Shown: positions 1 to 6,335 of the stretch, in pieces
Layout: each line of letters begins with the position of its first letter
Position numbering within the stretch: the stretch's first letter is position 1
Assembly: GCA_964532085.1 (NCBI GenBank)
Contig: CAZHHH010000114.1
Location: forward strand, 1 to 8,692
Length of the DNA: 8,692 nucleotides
Direction of reading: 5' to 3'
Source of the DNA: CAZHHH01 sp964532085
GTDB taxonomy: Bacteria; Bacteroidota; Bacteroidia; Bacteroidales; Marinilabiliaceae
The notes under the pieces: model-generated
What the model was told of the DNA's origin: nothing
Databases searched by the model: none
The model's input: only the letters and a program-made list of their open reading frames with translations
Made by a program: the position numbers and the translations under genes

Positions 1-46
1 ACTGTTCAGCAAACTCTAACAGGTTTTGACCTTTAAATATTTTCAT
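1..46 (-). CDS. 5' end of a gene cut by the window edge, possibly an IS1595-family transposase
   Basis: Reading leftwards from an ATG at 46-44, 15 codons are open to the window edge and give MKIFKGQNLLEFAEQ. From memory, the pattern FKGQNLLEF followed by an acidic or aromatic stretch is typical of the N-terminus of IS1595-family (ISXO2-like) transposases in Bacteroidota. That is a recollection of the family, not a search result, and 15 residues are a thin basis. A good Bacteroidota-type promoter lies 24 bp upstream (70-103), which supports a real gene start. No terminal inverted repeat could be recognised between this start and yebC, so the end of an insertion sequence is not demonstrated. 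The alternative is an unrelated host gene divergent from yebC. Confidence 0.5.
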   Translation of the reverse strand, partial: MKIFKGQNLLEFAEQ

Positions 47-69
47 AAAACCATTAATTAATAAAGAAA

Positions 70-103
70 CAAAGATATGAAACTAACTACTGACTTCTAC
101 AAA
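70..103 (-). promoter_or_regulatory. Bacteroidota-type promoter for the left-edge minus-strand gene
   Basis: On the minus strand a TTTG (103-100) is followed after 22 nt by TATCTTTG (77-70). This matches the published Bacteroidota consensus of a -33 TTG/TTTG and a -7 TAnnTTTG separated by roughly 17-23 nt. The ATG at 46 lies 24 nt beyond the -7 element, leaving room for a short leader. It is the best-spaced full match in the window. Confidence 0.55.
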
Positions 104-173
104 TTTTAATATCTTTTCATCTATAAATTTTCTTATGTGGTAAAAAATATTTACTATGAAAAGTAATAAATTG

Positions 174-198
174 TTTTGCGAAAGTTATCTTTGCAAAA
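174..198. repeat. Inverted repeat overlapping the yebC -7 element
   Basis: The left arm TTTTGCGAAAG (174-184) pairs with the right arm CTTTGCAAAA (189-198) over 10 bp, with one bulged G at position 180 and a 4-nt spacer TTAT. The right arm contains most of the -7 promoter element. The transcription start should fall at about 199-201, so the repeat is more likely a DNA site than an RNA hairpin. It could be an operator or a chance consequence of A/T-rich composition around a common promoter sequence. Confidence 0.4.
186..193 (+). promoter_or_regulatory. -7 promoter element for yebC
   Basis: TATCTTTG is an exact match to the Bacteroidota -7 consensus TAnnTTTG. It lies 40 nt before the yebC ATG. 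No well-spaced -33 element is present: the nearest TTG (171-173) is only 12 nt upstream, shorter than usual. The element lies inside the right arm of an inverted repeat (174-198). No Shine-Dalgarno sequence is visible before the ATG; the leader is A/T-rich, as is common in this phylum. Confidence 0.5.
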
Positions 199-233
199 AA
201 TGAAAATAGTATTTAAATAAAACATATTATATT

Positions 234-995
234 ATGGCTGGACATAGTAAATGGTCTAATATTAAAGCAAGAAAAGGCGCTCAAGATAAGAAGAGAGCCA
301 AAATATTTACTCGCATTCTAAAAGAGATTACAATTGCTGTTAAAGAAAATGGCTTGGATGGTAATCCTGACACAAATCCTGCATTACGTAATGCTATACA
401 GAATGCGCGTGGTGCAAATATGCCAAAAGACAATATCGACAGAGCTATTAAACGTGCTTTAGGTGCAGATGGTAAAAGTTATGAATTCTCGAGTTTTGAG
501 GGATATGGTCCGCACGGAATTGCAATTTTTGTAGAGTGTATGTCAGACAACTCTAACAGAACGGTAGCTATTGTTAGGTCTATTTTCAACAAGTATGGTG
601 GTAGCTTAGGTACAAACGGTTCACTTGAATTTATCTTTAATAGAATGGGTGTTTTTACTATTCTAAAAGAGAATTTATCGATGGATTGGGAAGAGTTACA
701 ACTTGAGTTGATTGAGTGTGGTGGTGAGACTTTTGAAGAGGAAGACAACGTATATATAATCTATTCAGCTTTTTCTGACTTTGGTAAAGTTTCAGAGAAG
801 TTGCAAAGTCTTGGAGTTAATCCTCAAAGTTCAGCATTGGAAAGAATTCCAAATCACACGGAAGTATTGCCGCTTGAGCAATCATTAGCTATTATGAAAA
901 TGATAGATGCTTTTGAAGAGGAAGATGATATTCAAAATGTGTTTCACAATCTCGAATTAACAGATGAGCTTAGTGAAGCTTTACAAAATCAATAA
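234..995 (+). CDS. yebC: YebC/TACO1-family translation or transcription regulator
   Basis: This 253-residue cytoplasmic protein has the family signature at its N-terminus: MAGHSKWSNIKARKGAQD, then the conserved region NPALRNAIQNARGANMPKDNIDRAIKRA at residues 48-75. The EGYGPHGIAIFVECMSDNSNRT core follows at about 89-110, with GGSLGTNGSLEFIFNR after it. YebC-family proteins were first described as DNA-binding regulators (PmpR). More recent work links YebC and mitochondrial TACO1 to translation through the ribosome, notably of proline-rich stretches. Length is slightly above the usual 240 or so, mainly from an acidic C-terminal tail. The start is fixed by the family-typical MAGHSKW. It is a single-gene unit, convergent with nadB, with a -7 element at 186-193. 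It is complete, and identification is secure; the molecular role in this organism is inferred from the family. Confidence 0.96.
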   Translation: MAGHSKWSNIKARKGAQDKKRAKIFTRILKEITIAVKENGLDGNPDTNPALRNAIQNARGANMPKDNIDRAIKRALGADGKSYEFSSFEGYGPHGIAIFVECMSDNSNRTVAIVRSIFNKYGGSLGTNGSLEFIFNRMGVFTILKENLSMDWEELQLELIECGGETFEEEDNVYIIYSAFSDFGKVSEKLQSLGVNPQSSALERIPNHTEVLPLEQSLAIMKMIDAFEEEDDIQNVFHNLELTDELSEALQNQ

Positions 996-1003
996 TATTT
1001 ATA

Positions 1004-1045
1004 TGTATGTAGAGATGTACGCCCGTGCATCTCTGCACACATACA
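1004..1045. terminator. Large palindrome between convergent yebC and nadB; likely bidirectional terminator and probable dispersed repeat
   Basis: The core hairpin pairs AGAGATGTAC (1011-1020) with GTGCATCTCT (1025-1034), 10 bp with one T-G wobble, around a GCCC loop. Outside it, TGTATGT (1004-1010) pairs with ACATACA (1039-1045), leaving GCAC (1035-1038) bulged on one side only. It fills nearly the whole 55-bp gap between the two stop codons, where a two-way terminator is expected. There is no long T tract on either side, so intrinsic termination is plausible rather than certain. From memory, palindromes of the form GTAGAGAYGCACG...CGTGCRTCTCTACA recur between genes in many Bacteroidota genomes, so this may be a copy of such a family. 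Confidence 0.65.
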
Positions 1046-1050
1046 ATCAT

Positions 1051-2643
1051 TTATAATTCCAATGCTTTAGGATAATCTAAATTATAGTGCAATCCTCTGC
1101 TTTCTCGTCTTTGTTGAGCGTGTTTTATTATTAAATATCCCGCTTGAATTGAGTTTCGAAGTTCACAGAGTGGTTCAGAAACCACTGAACGCTGGAACAA
1201 ATCTTCTGTTTCGTGATAAAGTATTTCCAATCTGTCTAATGCCCTTTTTAGTCGCAGGTTTGAACGTACTATTCCAACATAACTACTCATAATCTGCTCT
1301 AGTTCCTTTTTGCTTTGTGTAATTAAGACCATCTCTTCAGGCATCGATGTTCCCTCATCATTCCACTCAGGAACCTCATCGCGAAAGTTGATTTTCTCAA
1401 TCTCTTTAATTGCATCTTTTGCTGCTGCATCTGCATAAACAATAGCTTCAAGTAATGAGTTTGAAGCAAGCCTATTTCCTCCGTGCAAACCTGTGGAGCT
1501 ACATTCTCCTGCAGCATATAGTCTATTTATTGATGTTCTTCCATCCATATTTACTTTTATACCGCCACAAGTATAGTGTGCAGCTGGAACAACAGGTATG
1601 TAGTCCTTACTCATATTTATACCAATGGATAAGCACTTTTGGAATATATTTGGAAAGTTGGTTTTAATCTCCTCTTCACTTTTGTGAGTAATATCTAAAT
1701 AGACAAATTCATCTCCATAAATTTTCATCTCATTATCTATGGCTCTTGCAACGATATCACGTGGAGCAAGATTTTCACGAGAGTCATATTTATGCATAAA
1801 TCTTTTACCATCCTTGCGGCGGATGTATGCTCCAAAACCACGCAAAGCTTCGGTAATTAAAAATGAGGGACGCTCTTTTGGATAATATAGTGAAGTGGGA
1901 TGAAATTGTACAAACTCCATATTTTCAACAATACCCTTTGCACGATATACCATAGCAATGCCATCACCTGTGGCTAATGTTGGATTGGTTGTTGTTTGAT
2001 ATATTGCACCAACACCACCAGTGGCCATTATTGTAACTTTTGCTAAAATTGTATCTACTCGATTGGTTTTTCTATTTAAAACATAAGAGCCATAACACTT
2101 TATATCTTTTCTCCACCTATTTACAATTTCGCCTAAATGGTGTTGAGTTATTATCTCTACAGCATAATGGTCCTCTAAAAGATCGATATTTTGATTGTTT
2201 TTAACTGCCTCGTTCAGGGCACGTTGTATTTCTGCACCAGTATTATCTTTATGATGTAAAATTCTATGTTCAGAGTGCCCACCTTCACGATGAAGATCAA
2301 ATTTTCCATCTTCTGTTTTATCAAATCTTGTACCCCATTCTAGTAGCTGATTTATTTGCTCAGGGGCTTCCGTTACCACTTTTCTAACAACAGACTCATC
2401 ACACAAACCAGCACCAGCATCAATTGTGTCGGCAATATGCTTTTCAAAATCATCAGGTTTGTATGTTACAGATGATATACCACCCTGTGCATAAGCTGTA
2501 TTTGTTTCAGAAAGTTTCTTTTTTGTTATGATGCACACTTTCCCATAAGGTGCAACTTTTAGAGCAAAACTTAACCCAGCTATCCCAGAGCCAATAACTA
2601 AAAAGTCATACTTTTTGCGATTAGATGTATCTTTTGTTCTCAT
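1051..2643 (-). CDS. nadB: L-aspartate oxidase
   Basis: This 530-residue flavoprotein oxidises L-aspartate to iminoaspartate, the first step of de novo NAD synthesis; quinolinate synthase (NadA) uses the product. The FAD-binding GSGIAG is at residues 18-23 and SETNTAYAQGGI at 45-56. HREGGHS (118-124) carries the glutamate typical of the oxidase. FVQFHPT (244-250) supplies H248, RDIVAR starts at 296, and AAHYTCGGI (354-362) supplies H356. The FAD-anchoring AAGECSSTGLHGGNRLASNS spans 377-396 and includes R391. Length and spacing match NadB rather than SdhA/FrdA, which are longer and have different capping-domain motifs. The C-terminal helical domain (about 430-530) is complete. The ATG at 2643 is preceded by GGAG about 10 nt upstream, one of the few Shine-Dalgarno-like sites here. 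No nadA or nadC lies beside it, so it appears to be a single-gene unit with its own promoter. Confidence 0.95.
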   Translation of the reverse strand: MRTKDTSNRKKYDFLVIGSGIAGLSFALKVAPYGKVCIITKKKLSETNTAYAQGGISSVTYKPDDFEKHIADTIDAGAGLCDESVVRKVVTEAPEQINQLLEWGTRFDKTEDGKFDLHREGGHSEHRILHHKDNTGAEIQRALNEAVKNNQNIDLLEDHYAVEIITQHHLGEIVNRWRKDIKCYGSYVLNRKTNRVDTILAKVTIMATGGVGAIYQTTTNPTLATGDGIAMVYRAKGIVENMEFVQFHPTSLYYPKERPSFLITEALRGFGAYIRRKDGKRFMHKYDSRENLAPRDIVARAIDNEMKIYGDEFVYLDITHKSEEEIKTNFPNIFQKCLSIGINMSKDYIPVVPAAHYTCGGIKVNMDGRTSINRLYAAGECSSTGLHGGNRLASNSLLEAIVYADAAAKDAIKEIEKINFRDEVPEWNDEGTSMPEEMVLITQSKKELEQIMSSYVGIVRSNLRLKRALDRLEILYHETEDLFQRSVVSEPLCELRNSIQAGYLIIKHAQQRRESRGLHYNLDYPKALEL

Positions 2644-2666
2644 AGTTTATTCTCCACATTAAAGAG

Positions 2667-2692
2667 CAAAATTAACTACATTTTTCTATCAA
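2667..2692 (-). promoter_or_regulatory. Candidate nadB promoter
   Basis: On the minus strand TAATTTTG (2674-2667) matches the -7 consensus TAnnTTTG exactly. It lies 23 nt before the nadB ATG. A TTG (2692-2690) sits 15 nt upstream of it, slightly short of the usual 17-23 nt. Its position in the 56-bp gap suggests nadB can be transcribed separately from the gene upstream (2700-3824). Confidence 0.45.
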
Positions 2693-2699
2693 TAAAGAA

Positions 2700-3824
2700 T
2701 TAATATGATTTTTTTATAAATAGTTTTGGAGCATAAAATAGCTGAATACTATAAAGATAATCTAAATTCTTTATGTTAAAATCGTAATAACCACCACAAA
2801 GTAATGAAATTACAAAATTATCAGATAGCTCTTTTCTAAGCATATATGTTCCTGTAATCATATTTCTTATTGGAAAAAGCAAACTATCATCAAAGTCAGA
2901 TTTAGATTGATAAAGGGGATTTCCTCGTAATGAAAGAAATTTATCACCTCGCCAAAAAGAGAGATTTAAATTATGCATACCATAGTTTCCAAAAACCCCA
3001 GAGTGCACTCCATTACCATTTCTATAAAAATTATTGCTCTTTGATTTTAACTCTCTGTAGTGCAAAAAATGGGAAAACAGACCAATAGATGCACTTTTTG
3101 AATGATTGCTTTTAACTATTTCTAAACCAAAAAGATTATTCATATCAGAACGTCCATTTTGTGGAAAGTCACTTATTTCTCCTCCCACGTGGACAATAGT
3201 GGTTTGAATAGGAATTGACAATTCAAATTCTTTATTTTTTATAATATATGCTTTTGCACTTAGTCCAGATGTGAACATTTCAGGAATTGTATCGCCGTGT
3301 TCAATAAAGTCTTCCCAGTTTACCCATAGGTCTGACGTCAGATATTTACTACTGTGTAATAATTGAACTCCTCGCTCCTGTTTTCCTGTATAATATGCTT
3401 CATTTCTATATAAAACATCTGACATATTATGATCTAAATATCCTTTTAGCGAACCAATTATAAAACTTGTTGATGGGGATATATCAGCTTTTAATCTAAG
3501 AGTTGGACTAACAGACAAAGGGCCTTTTTGTCCAAAAAAATGTTTCACTTTTAAACCTACTTCTACACTTACGATTTCATTTTTTGAGTAATATTTCAAA
3601 ACTGGTTTCAAATATTGTCCAGGAAGTGTATAGCCTTTAGTAAGAGACTGGTTATATTCGTTATTTATAAAAAAATTATTTATCTCAAAATCTAGTAAAA
3701 GATCTCCTGGCTTGTACGTGATTGTATCATCATAAGGTTGATGATATAAATTTGATTGTGATTTTAATTTTATACCACTTATAAGAATAAAGAGAGATAC
3801 AAATAGTGTGATTTTATAAAACAT
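2700..3824 (-). CDS. Secreted protein of unknown function, probable outer-membrane beta-barrel
   Basis: This 374-residue protein is not assigned to a named function. Starting at the ATG at 3824 it begins MFYKITLFVSLFILISGIKL, a basic and hydrophobic signal peptide with likely cleavage near KSQS (residues 22-25 or so). The open frame can extend to a TTG at 3854, but that would put ten polar residues ahead of the signal peptide, so the ATG is preferred. The mature part is rich in aromatic residues and in alternating polar/hydrophobic strands (for example VSVEVGLKV, ASIGLFSHF, LSFWRGDKFLSL), as in outer-membrane barrels. It ends in an aromatic residue after FYAPKLFIKKSY. The stretch DLWVNWEDFIEHGDTIPEMFTSGLS and the later VHVGGEI resemble, from memory, an uncharacterised family common in Bacteroidota. 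No lipobox or T9SS C-terminal domain is evident. It lies between the chemotaxis-operon terminator and nadB, with no clear promoter of its own. Confidence 0.75.
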   Translation of the reverse strand: MFYKITLFVSLFILISGIKLKSQSNLYHQPYDDTITYKPGDLLLDFEINNFFINNEYNQSLTKGYTLPGQYLKPVLKYYSKNEIVSVEVGLKVKHFFGQKGPLSVSPTLRLKADISPSTSFIIGSLKGYLDHNMSDVLYRNEAYYTGKQERGVQLLHSSKYLTSDLWVNWEDFIEHGDTIPEMFTSGLSAKAYIIKNKEFELSIPIQTTIVHVGGEISDFPQNGRSDMNNLFGLEIVKSNHSKSASIGLFSHFLHYRELKSKSNNFYRNGNGVHSGVFGNYGMHNLNLSFWRGDKFLSLRGNPLYQSKSDFDDSLLFPIRNMITGTYMLRKELSDNFVISLLCGGYYDFNIKNLDYLYSIQLFYAPKLFIKKSY

Positions 3825-3936
3825 ATTGTAAAAATTAATTGTTACCACTTCCAATATTTGAATTAAAATTTAATAAATTACAATGTAAATAACTTTTTAA
3901 TATTATGCATAATCTATCTCTATTTTAAAAATTGAA

Positions 3937-3972
3937 CATTCCCTTGAGCTAACAAATTAACCCAAGGGAATG
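3937..3972 (-). terminator. Intrinsic terminator of the cheA-cheW-mcp operon
   Basis: A perfect 10-bp stem pairs CATTCCCTTG (3937-3946) with CAAGGGAATG (3963-3972). The 16-nt loop can pair further in part (3950-3952 with 3957-3959). On the minus strand it begins 32 nt after the mcp stop codon and is followed by TTCAATTTTTAAAA, a broken T-rich tract. It is placed to end transcripts from the chemotaxis genes before the secreted-protein gene. No plus-strand gene feeds into it. Confidence 0.75.
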
Positions 3973-4004
3973 CTACTTATTTAGGTGTTAGAAAAGATGA
4001 TTTT

Positions 4005-5834
4005 TTAAAAGTTTTCAAAATCGTCTAAATTTCCAAACTGCGTATCGTCTATAGAAATTTTATTTTTTATAATTTTTGGCTCTCCAACTCTACTCTCTTC
4101 TAGCTTATTTGTTTTTCTTGGTTGAACTGGCATTCTCTGATCAGCATTCCCTGCATTAAAGAAGCCAATAATTGCATCTAGTTCTTCGGCTTGCGATGCT
4201 AGCTCTTCGGCCATAGAACTCATCTCCTCTGCTGCCGCTGAGTTTTGTTGTGTAACTTTCGACAGTTCAGATATTGCCACTACAATTTGATCAGCGCCCG
4301 AAGCTTGTTCTGCGCTTGATGCGGTAATCTCTTGAATTAGATTAGTTGTCATATTTACTTCTGGCAATATAGCTTCTATTAATTTTGTAGAATTTTCAGT
4401 TTCTGTCAAACTAGTTTCTGATAAATTATTAATCTCGATAGCTGCTTCTTGGCTAGTTTCAGCAAGTTTTCTTACCTCTGCTGCAACAACGGCAAAACCT
4501 TTACCGTGCTCTCCTGCTCTTGCTGCTTCAATAGCTGCATTAATAGCAAGTATGTCTGTTTTTTCTGCTATATCATTAATAACTTTAATTTTTTCTGAGA
4601 TTTGGCGTATAGATTCTAAACTTCTCTGTGAAACTTGATTTATTTCAGAAAAGCCATCTAGAGCTTTAAGGGCGATTTCTTCTGTCTTTTGTGCATTTTC
4701 AGTATTTTGCTGTATAGATGATGTCATCTCTTCAACAGTTGAAGTTACCTCCTCTGCAGAAGCTGCCTGCTCATTAGCACCTTGTGCCATTTGCTCTGTT
4801 GTAGAAGAGAACTCTTGACTAGCTGTTGCAATATTGTGAGCACCTAAAGCGACCTGCTGGATAACCTCTTTAATTTTAACAACCATAGCCGTCAATGCAA
4901 TAACCAACTCATCATTTTCGGATCTGTTTTCTACTAATACTGTTAAATCTCCATCTGCAACATCTTGAGCTCTTTGTATAATTTCTTTGTTTGTAGCAAC
5001 CACTTGCTTAAATGCTTTTGCTAATGCTCCTATCTCATCTCTAGTCTCTTCAAGGTCTGGAATATTCATATCTCCAAGAGCTATTTTTTGCGCACTTTCT
5101 TCAATGGCATTAAGTGGTCGAGAAATCATAGTAGAAAGAACAAATGCTACTATAAGAGAAAGCAAAATTCCTGAAACTGCTATGCTTATACCTATTATGT
5201 TAGCATTATATACTGATTTATCTGTACGTTCTCCCAATAAAATTGAATTTTCAGTATGTACTTTTACCACATTTTCCAATGCATCTTGTGATTCAAAAAA
5301 TATAGTTCTAAGCCTCAAGCTCGCCTCAGTACGTGGCTCTGAGATGTTTATATACTCCTGCTGAAGCTGAACATCATTAGGGCTTTTTTCAAGAAGAGCT
5401 CTTATTCTCTCTTTTTCAACAGCTAGCTTGGTCATTTCATTATAAGCATTTTTCCAAACTTGAAATATCTGCTTGCTTTTTGTCCAAGCCTCTTCTTCAT
5501 TTTTTGCATGAATAAACCCTTCATATATGGCTATATTACTATTAATTGCATCCCATCCTTCTTCTACTTGTCTAAGAATGTTAGCATACATTGTTGGATC
5601 AGGATAATCTTCAATCATAAGTGATCGCTCACACATCTTTAATTCTCTCTGTGCTTTAGATATTTCCTGAATTGAATTTAAAGCTGGTAAGTCATCATGT
5701 GAAACATTTGATAATTCTGATGCCACTGAATTAGTATTAATATAACCCACAAGACTAATTGCTATCATTATTATTATCATTAATGAGAAACTTGATAATA
5801 ATTTTGCTCGTATTGATAAATTTTTAAATTTCAT
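4005..5834 (-). CDS. Methyl-accepting chemotaxis protein with 4-helix-bundle sensor and two HAMP units
   Basis: This 609-residue transmembrane chemoreceptor senses a stimulus outside the membrane and controls CheA through CheW. A short basic N-terminus leads into TM1 (about 11-33). A predicted all-helical sensor domain (about 34-210) resembles the 4HB_MCP fold, with an ERSLMI motif at 69-74; the ligand cannot be told. TM2 spans about 213-236. HAMP 1 (about 237-283, RPLNAIEESAQKIALGDMN) is followed by a second HAMP-like unit (287-322, AQDVADGDLTV...ENDELVIALTAMV). The signalling tip EKTDILAINAAIEAARAGEH is at 424-443, flanked by Glu/Gln/Ala-rich candidate methylation helices (about 347-370 and 531-552). 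A flexible tail of about 45 residues ends in DFENF, fitting the x-[HFYW]-xx-[HFYW] tether for CheR/CheB. It is the last gene of the operon, 11 nt after cheW, with no Shine-Dalgarno sequence. The start is followed directly by the TM1 basic segment. Confidence 0.96.
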   Translation of the reverse strand: MKFKNLSIRAKLLSSFSLMIIIMIAISLVGYINTNSVASELSNVSHDDLPALNSIQEISKAQRELKMCERSLMIEDYPDPTMYANILRQVEEGWDAINSNIAIYEGFIHAKNEEEAWTKSKQIFQVWKNAYNEMTKLAVEKERIRALLEKSPNDVQLQQEYINISEPRTEASLRLRTIFFESQDALENVVKVHTENSILLGERTDKSVYNANIIGISIAVSGILLSLIVAFVLSTMISRPLNAIEESAQKIALGDMNIPDLEETRDEIGALAKAFKQVVATNKEIIQRAQDVADGDLTVLVENRSENDELVIALTAMVVKIKEVIQQVALGAHNIATASQEFSSTTEQMAQGANEQAASAEEVTSTVEEMTSSIQQNTENAQKTEEIALKALDGFSEINQVSQRSLESIRQISEKIKVINDIAEKTDILAINAAIEAARAGEHGKGFAVVAAEVRKLAETSQEAAIEINNLSETSLTETENSTKLIEAILPEVNMTTNLIQEITASSAEQASGADQIVVAISELSKVTQQNSAAAEEMSSMAEELASQAEELDAIIGFFNAGNADQRMPVQPRKTNKLEESRVGEPKIIKNKISIDDTQFGNLDDFENF

Positions 5835-5845
5835 AGTTGTTATAT

Positions 5846-6325
5846 TTATGATTGAATATTAGTTAGTTCACTCTCTTGTTTAATCTCCATATCTGGCTTA
5901 AAAAACACTTTTTCAGGATCAATTATCATGATAAATTTGTCATCGCGTTTTACAACACCTCTCACAAATCGTACATCATAACTAACTCCCATATCGGGTA
6001 TATCTGTAATTTCATCATCATCAAATTCAATTACATCTTTAACGCTATCAACCGTTGCTGATACAGAGTATCGACTATTTTCGTCGTTTAGCTCATAAAC
6101 AATGATATATTTATTCATTATTTCGTCGTCGGGTATAGCAAATTTTTTACGGCTGTTATATACAGGTAAAATATCTCCCCGAAAATTCACAATCCCAAGC
6201 ACATCTTCTGGTGCTTTTGGTACACGCGATATTGTTTGTTGCTCTAAAACTTCGAGTACATACGTAACATCTACAGCAAACAACTCTTCGCCAACGTGGA
6301 ATGTTAAATAGGTAGATTTACTCAT
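5846..6325 (-). CDS. cheW: Chemotaxis coupling protein CheW
   Basis: This 159-residue soluble adaptor is a single CheW domain that links receptor tips to the CheA P5 domain. The N-terminal strands read YLTFHVGEELFAVDVTYVLEVLE. The key receptor-binding loop is GIVNFRGDILPVYNSRKKF (44-62), with NFRG at 47-50 in place of the common NLRG; R49 matches the functionally important arginine of this motif. The second half has the usual DSVKDVIEF and FVRGVVKRDDKFIMIIDPEKVF (about 119-140). A run of acidic residues (IEFDDDEITDIPDM) lies between them. The C-terminal tail of about 18 polar residues extends past the domain. The gene begins 10 nt after the cheA stop, so translation in the operon is probably tightly linked. 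It is complete and of normal length. Confidence 0.95.
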   Translation of the reverse strand: MSKSTYLTFHVGEELFAVDVTYVLEVLEQQTISRVPKAPEDVLGIVNFRGDILPVYNSRKKFAIPDDEIMNKYIIVYELNDENSRYSVSATVDSVKDVIEFDDDEITDIPDMGVSYDVRFVRGVVKRDDKFIMIIDPEKVFFKPDMEIKQESELTNIQS

Positions 6326-6335
6326 AATATTTAGT

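Noticed and set aside
171..178. TTG or TTTG at 171-178 as the -33 box of yebC
   Set aside because: The spacing to the -7 element is only 7-12 nt, well below the 17-23 nt normally seen.
479..748. Minus-strand open frame of 89 codons inside yebC
   Set aside because: It is antisense to a conserved gene and its Ser-rich translation matches no family I know.
1051..2643. Succinate dehydrogenase/fumarate reductase flavoprotein instead of nadB
   Set aside because: The length of 530 residues, the motif spacing and the HREGGHS segment fit L-aspartate oxidase, and no sdhB/frdB or cytochrome gene is adjacent.
3825..3854. N-terminal extension of the secreted-protein gene to a TTG start at 3854
   Set aside because: It would place ten polar residues before a clear signal peptide. 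The ATG at 3824 gives a normal one.
4987..5364. Plus-strand open frame of 125 codons inside mcp
   Set aside because: It lies wholly antisense to the receptor gene, has no recognisable domain, and is explained by the codon use of mcp.
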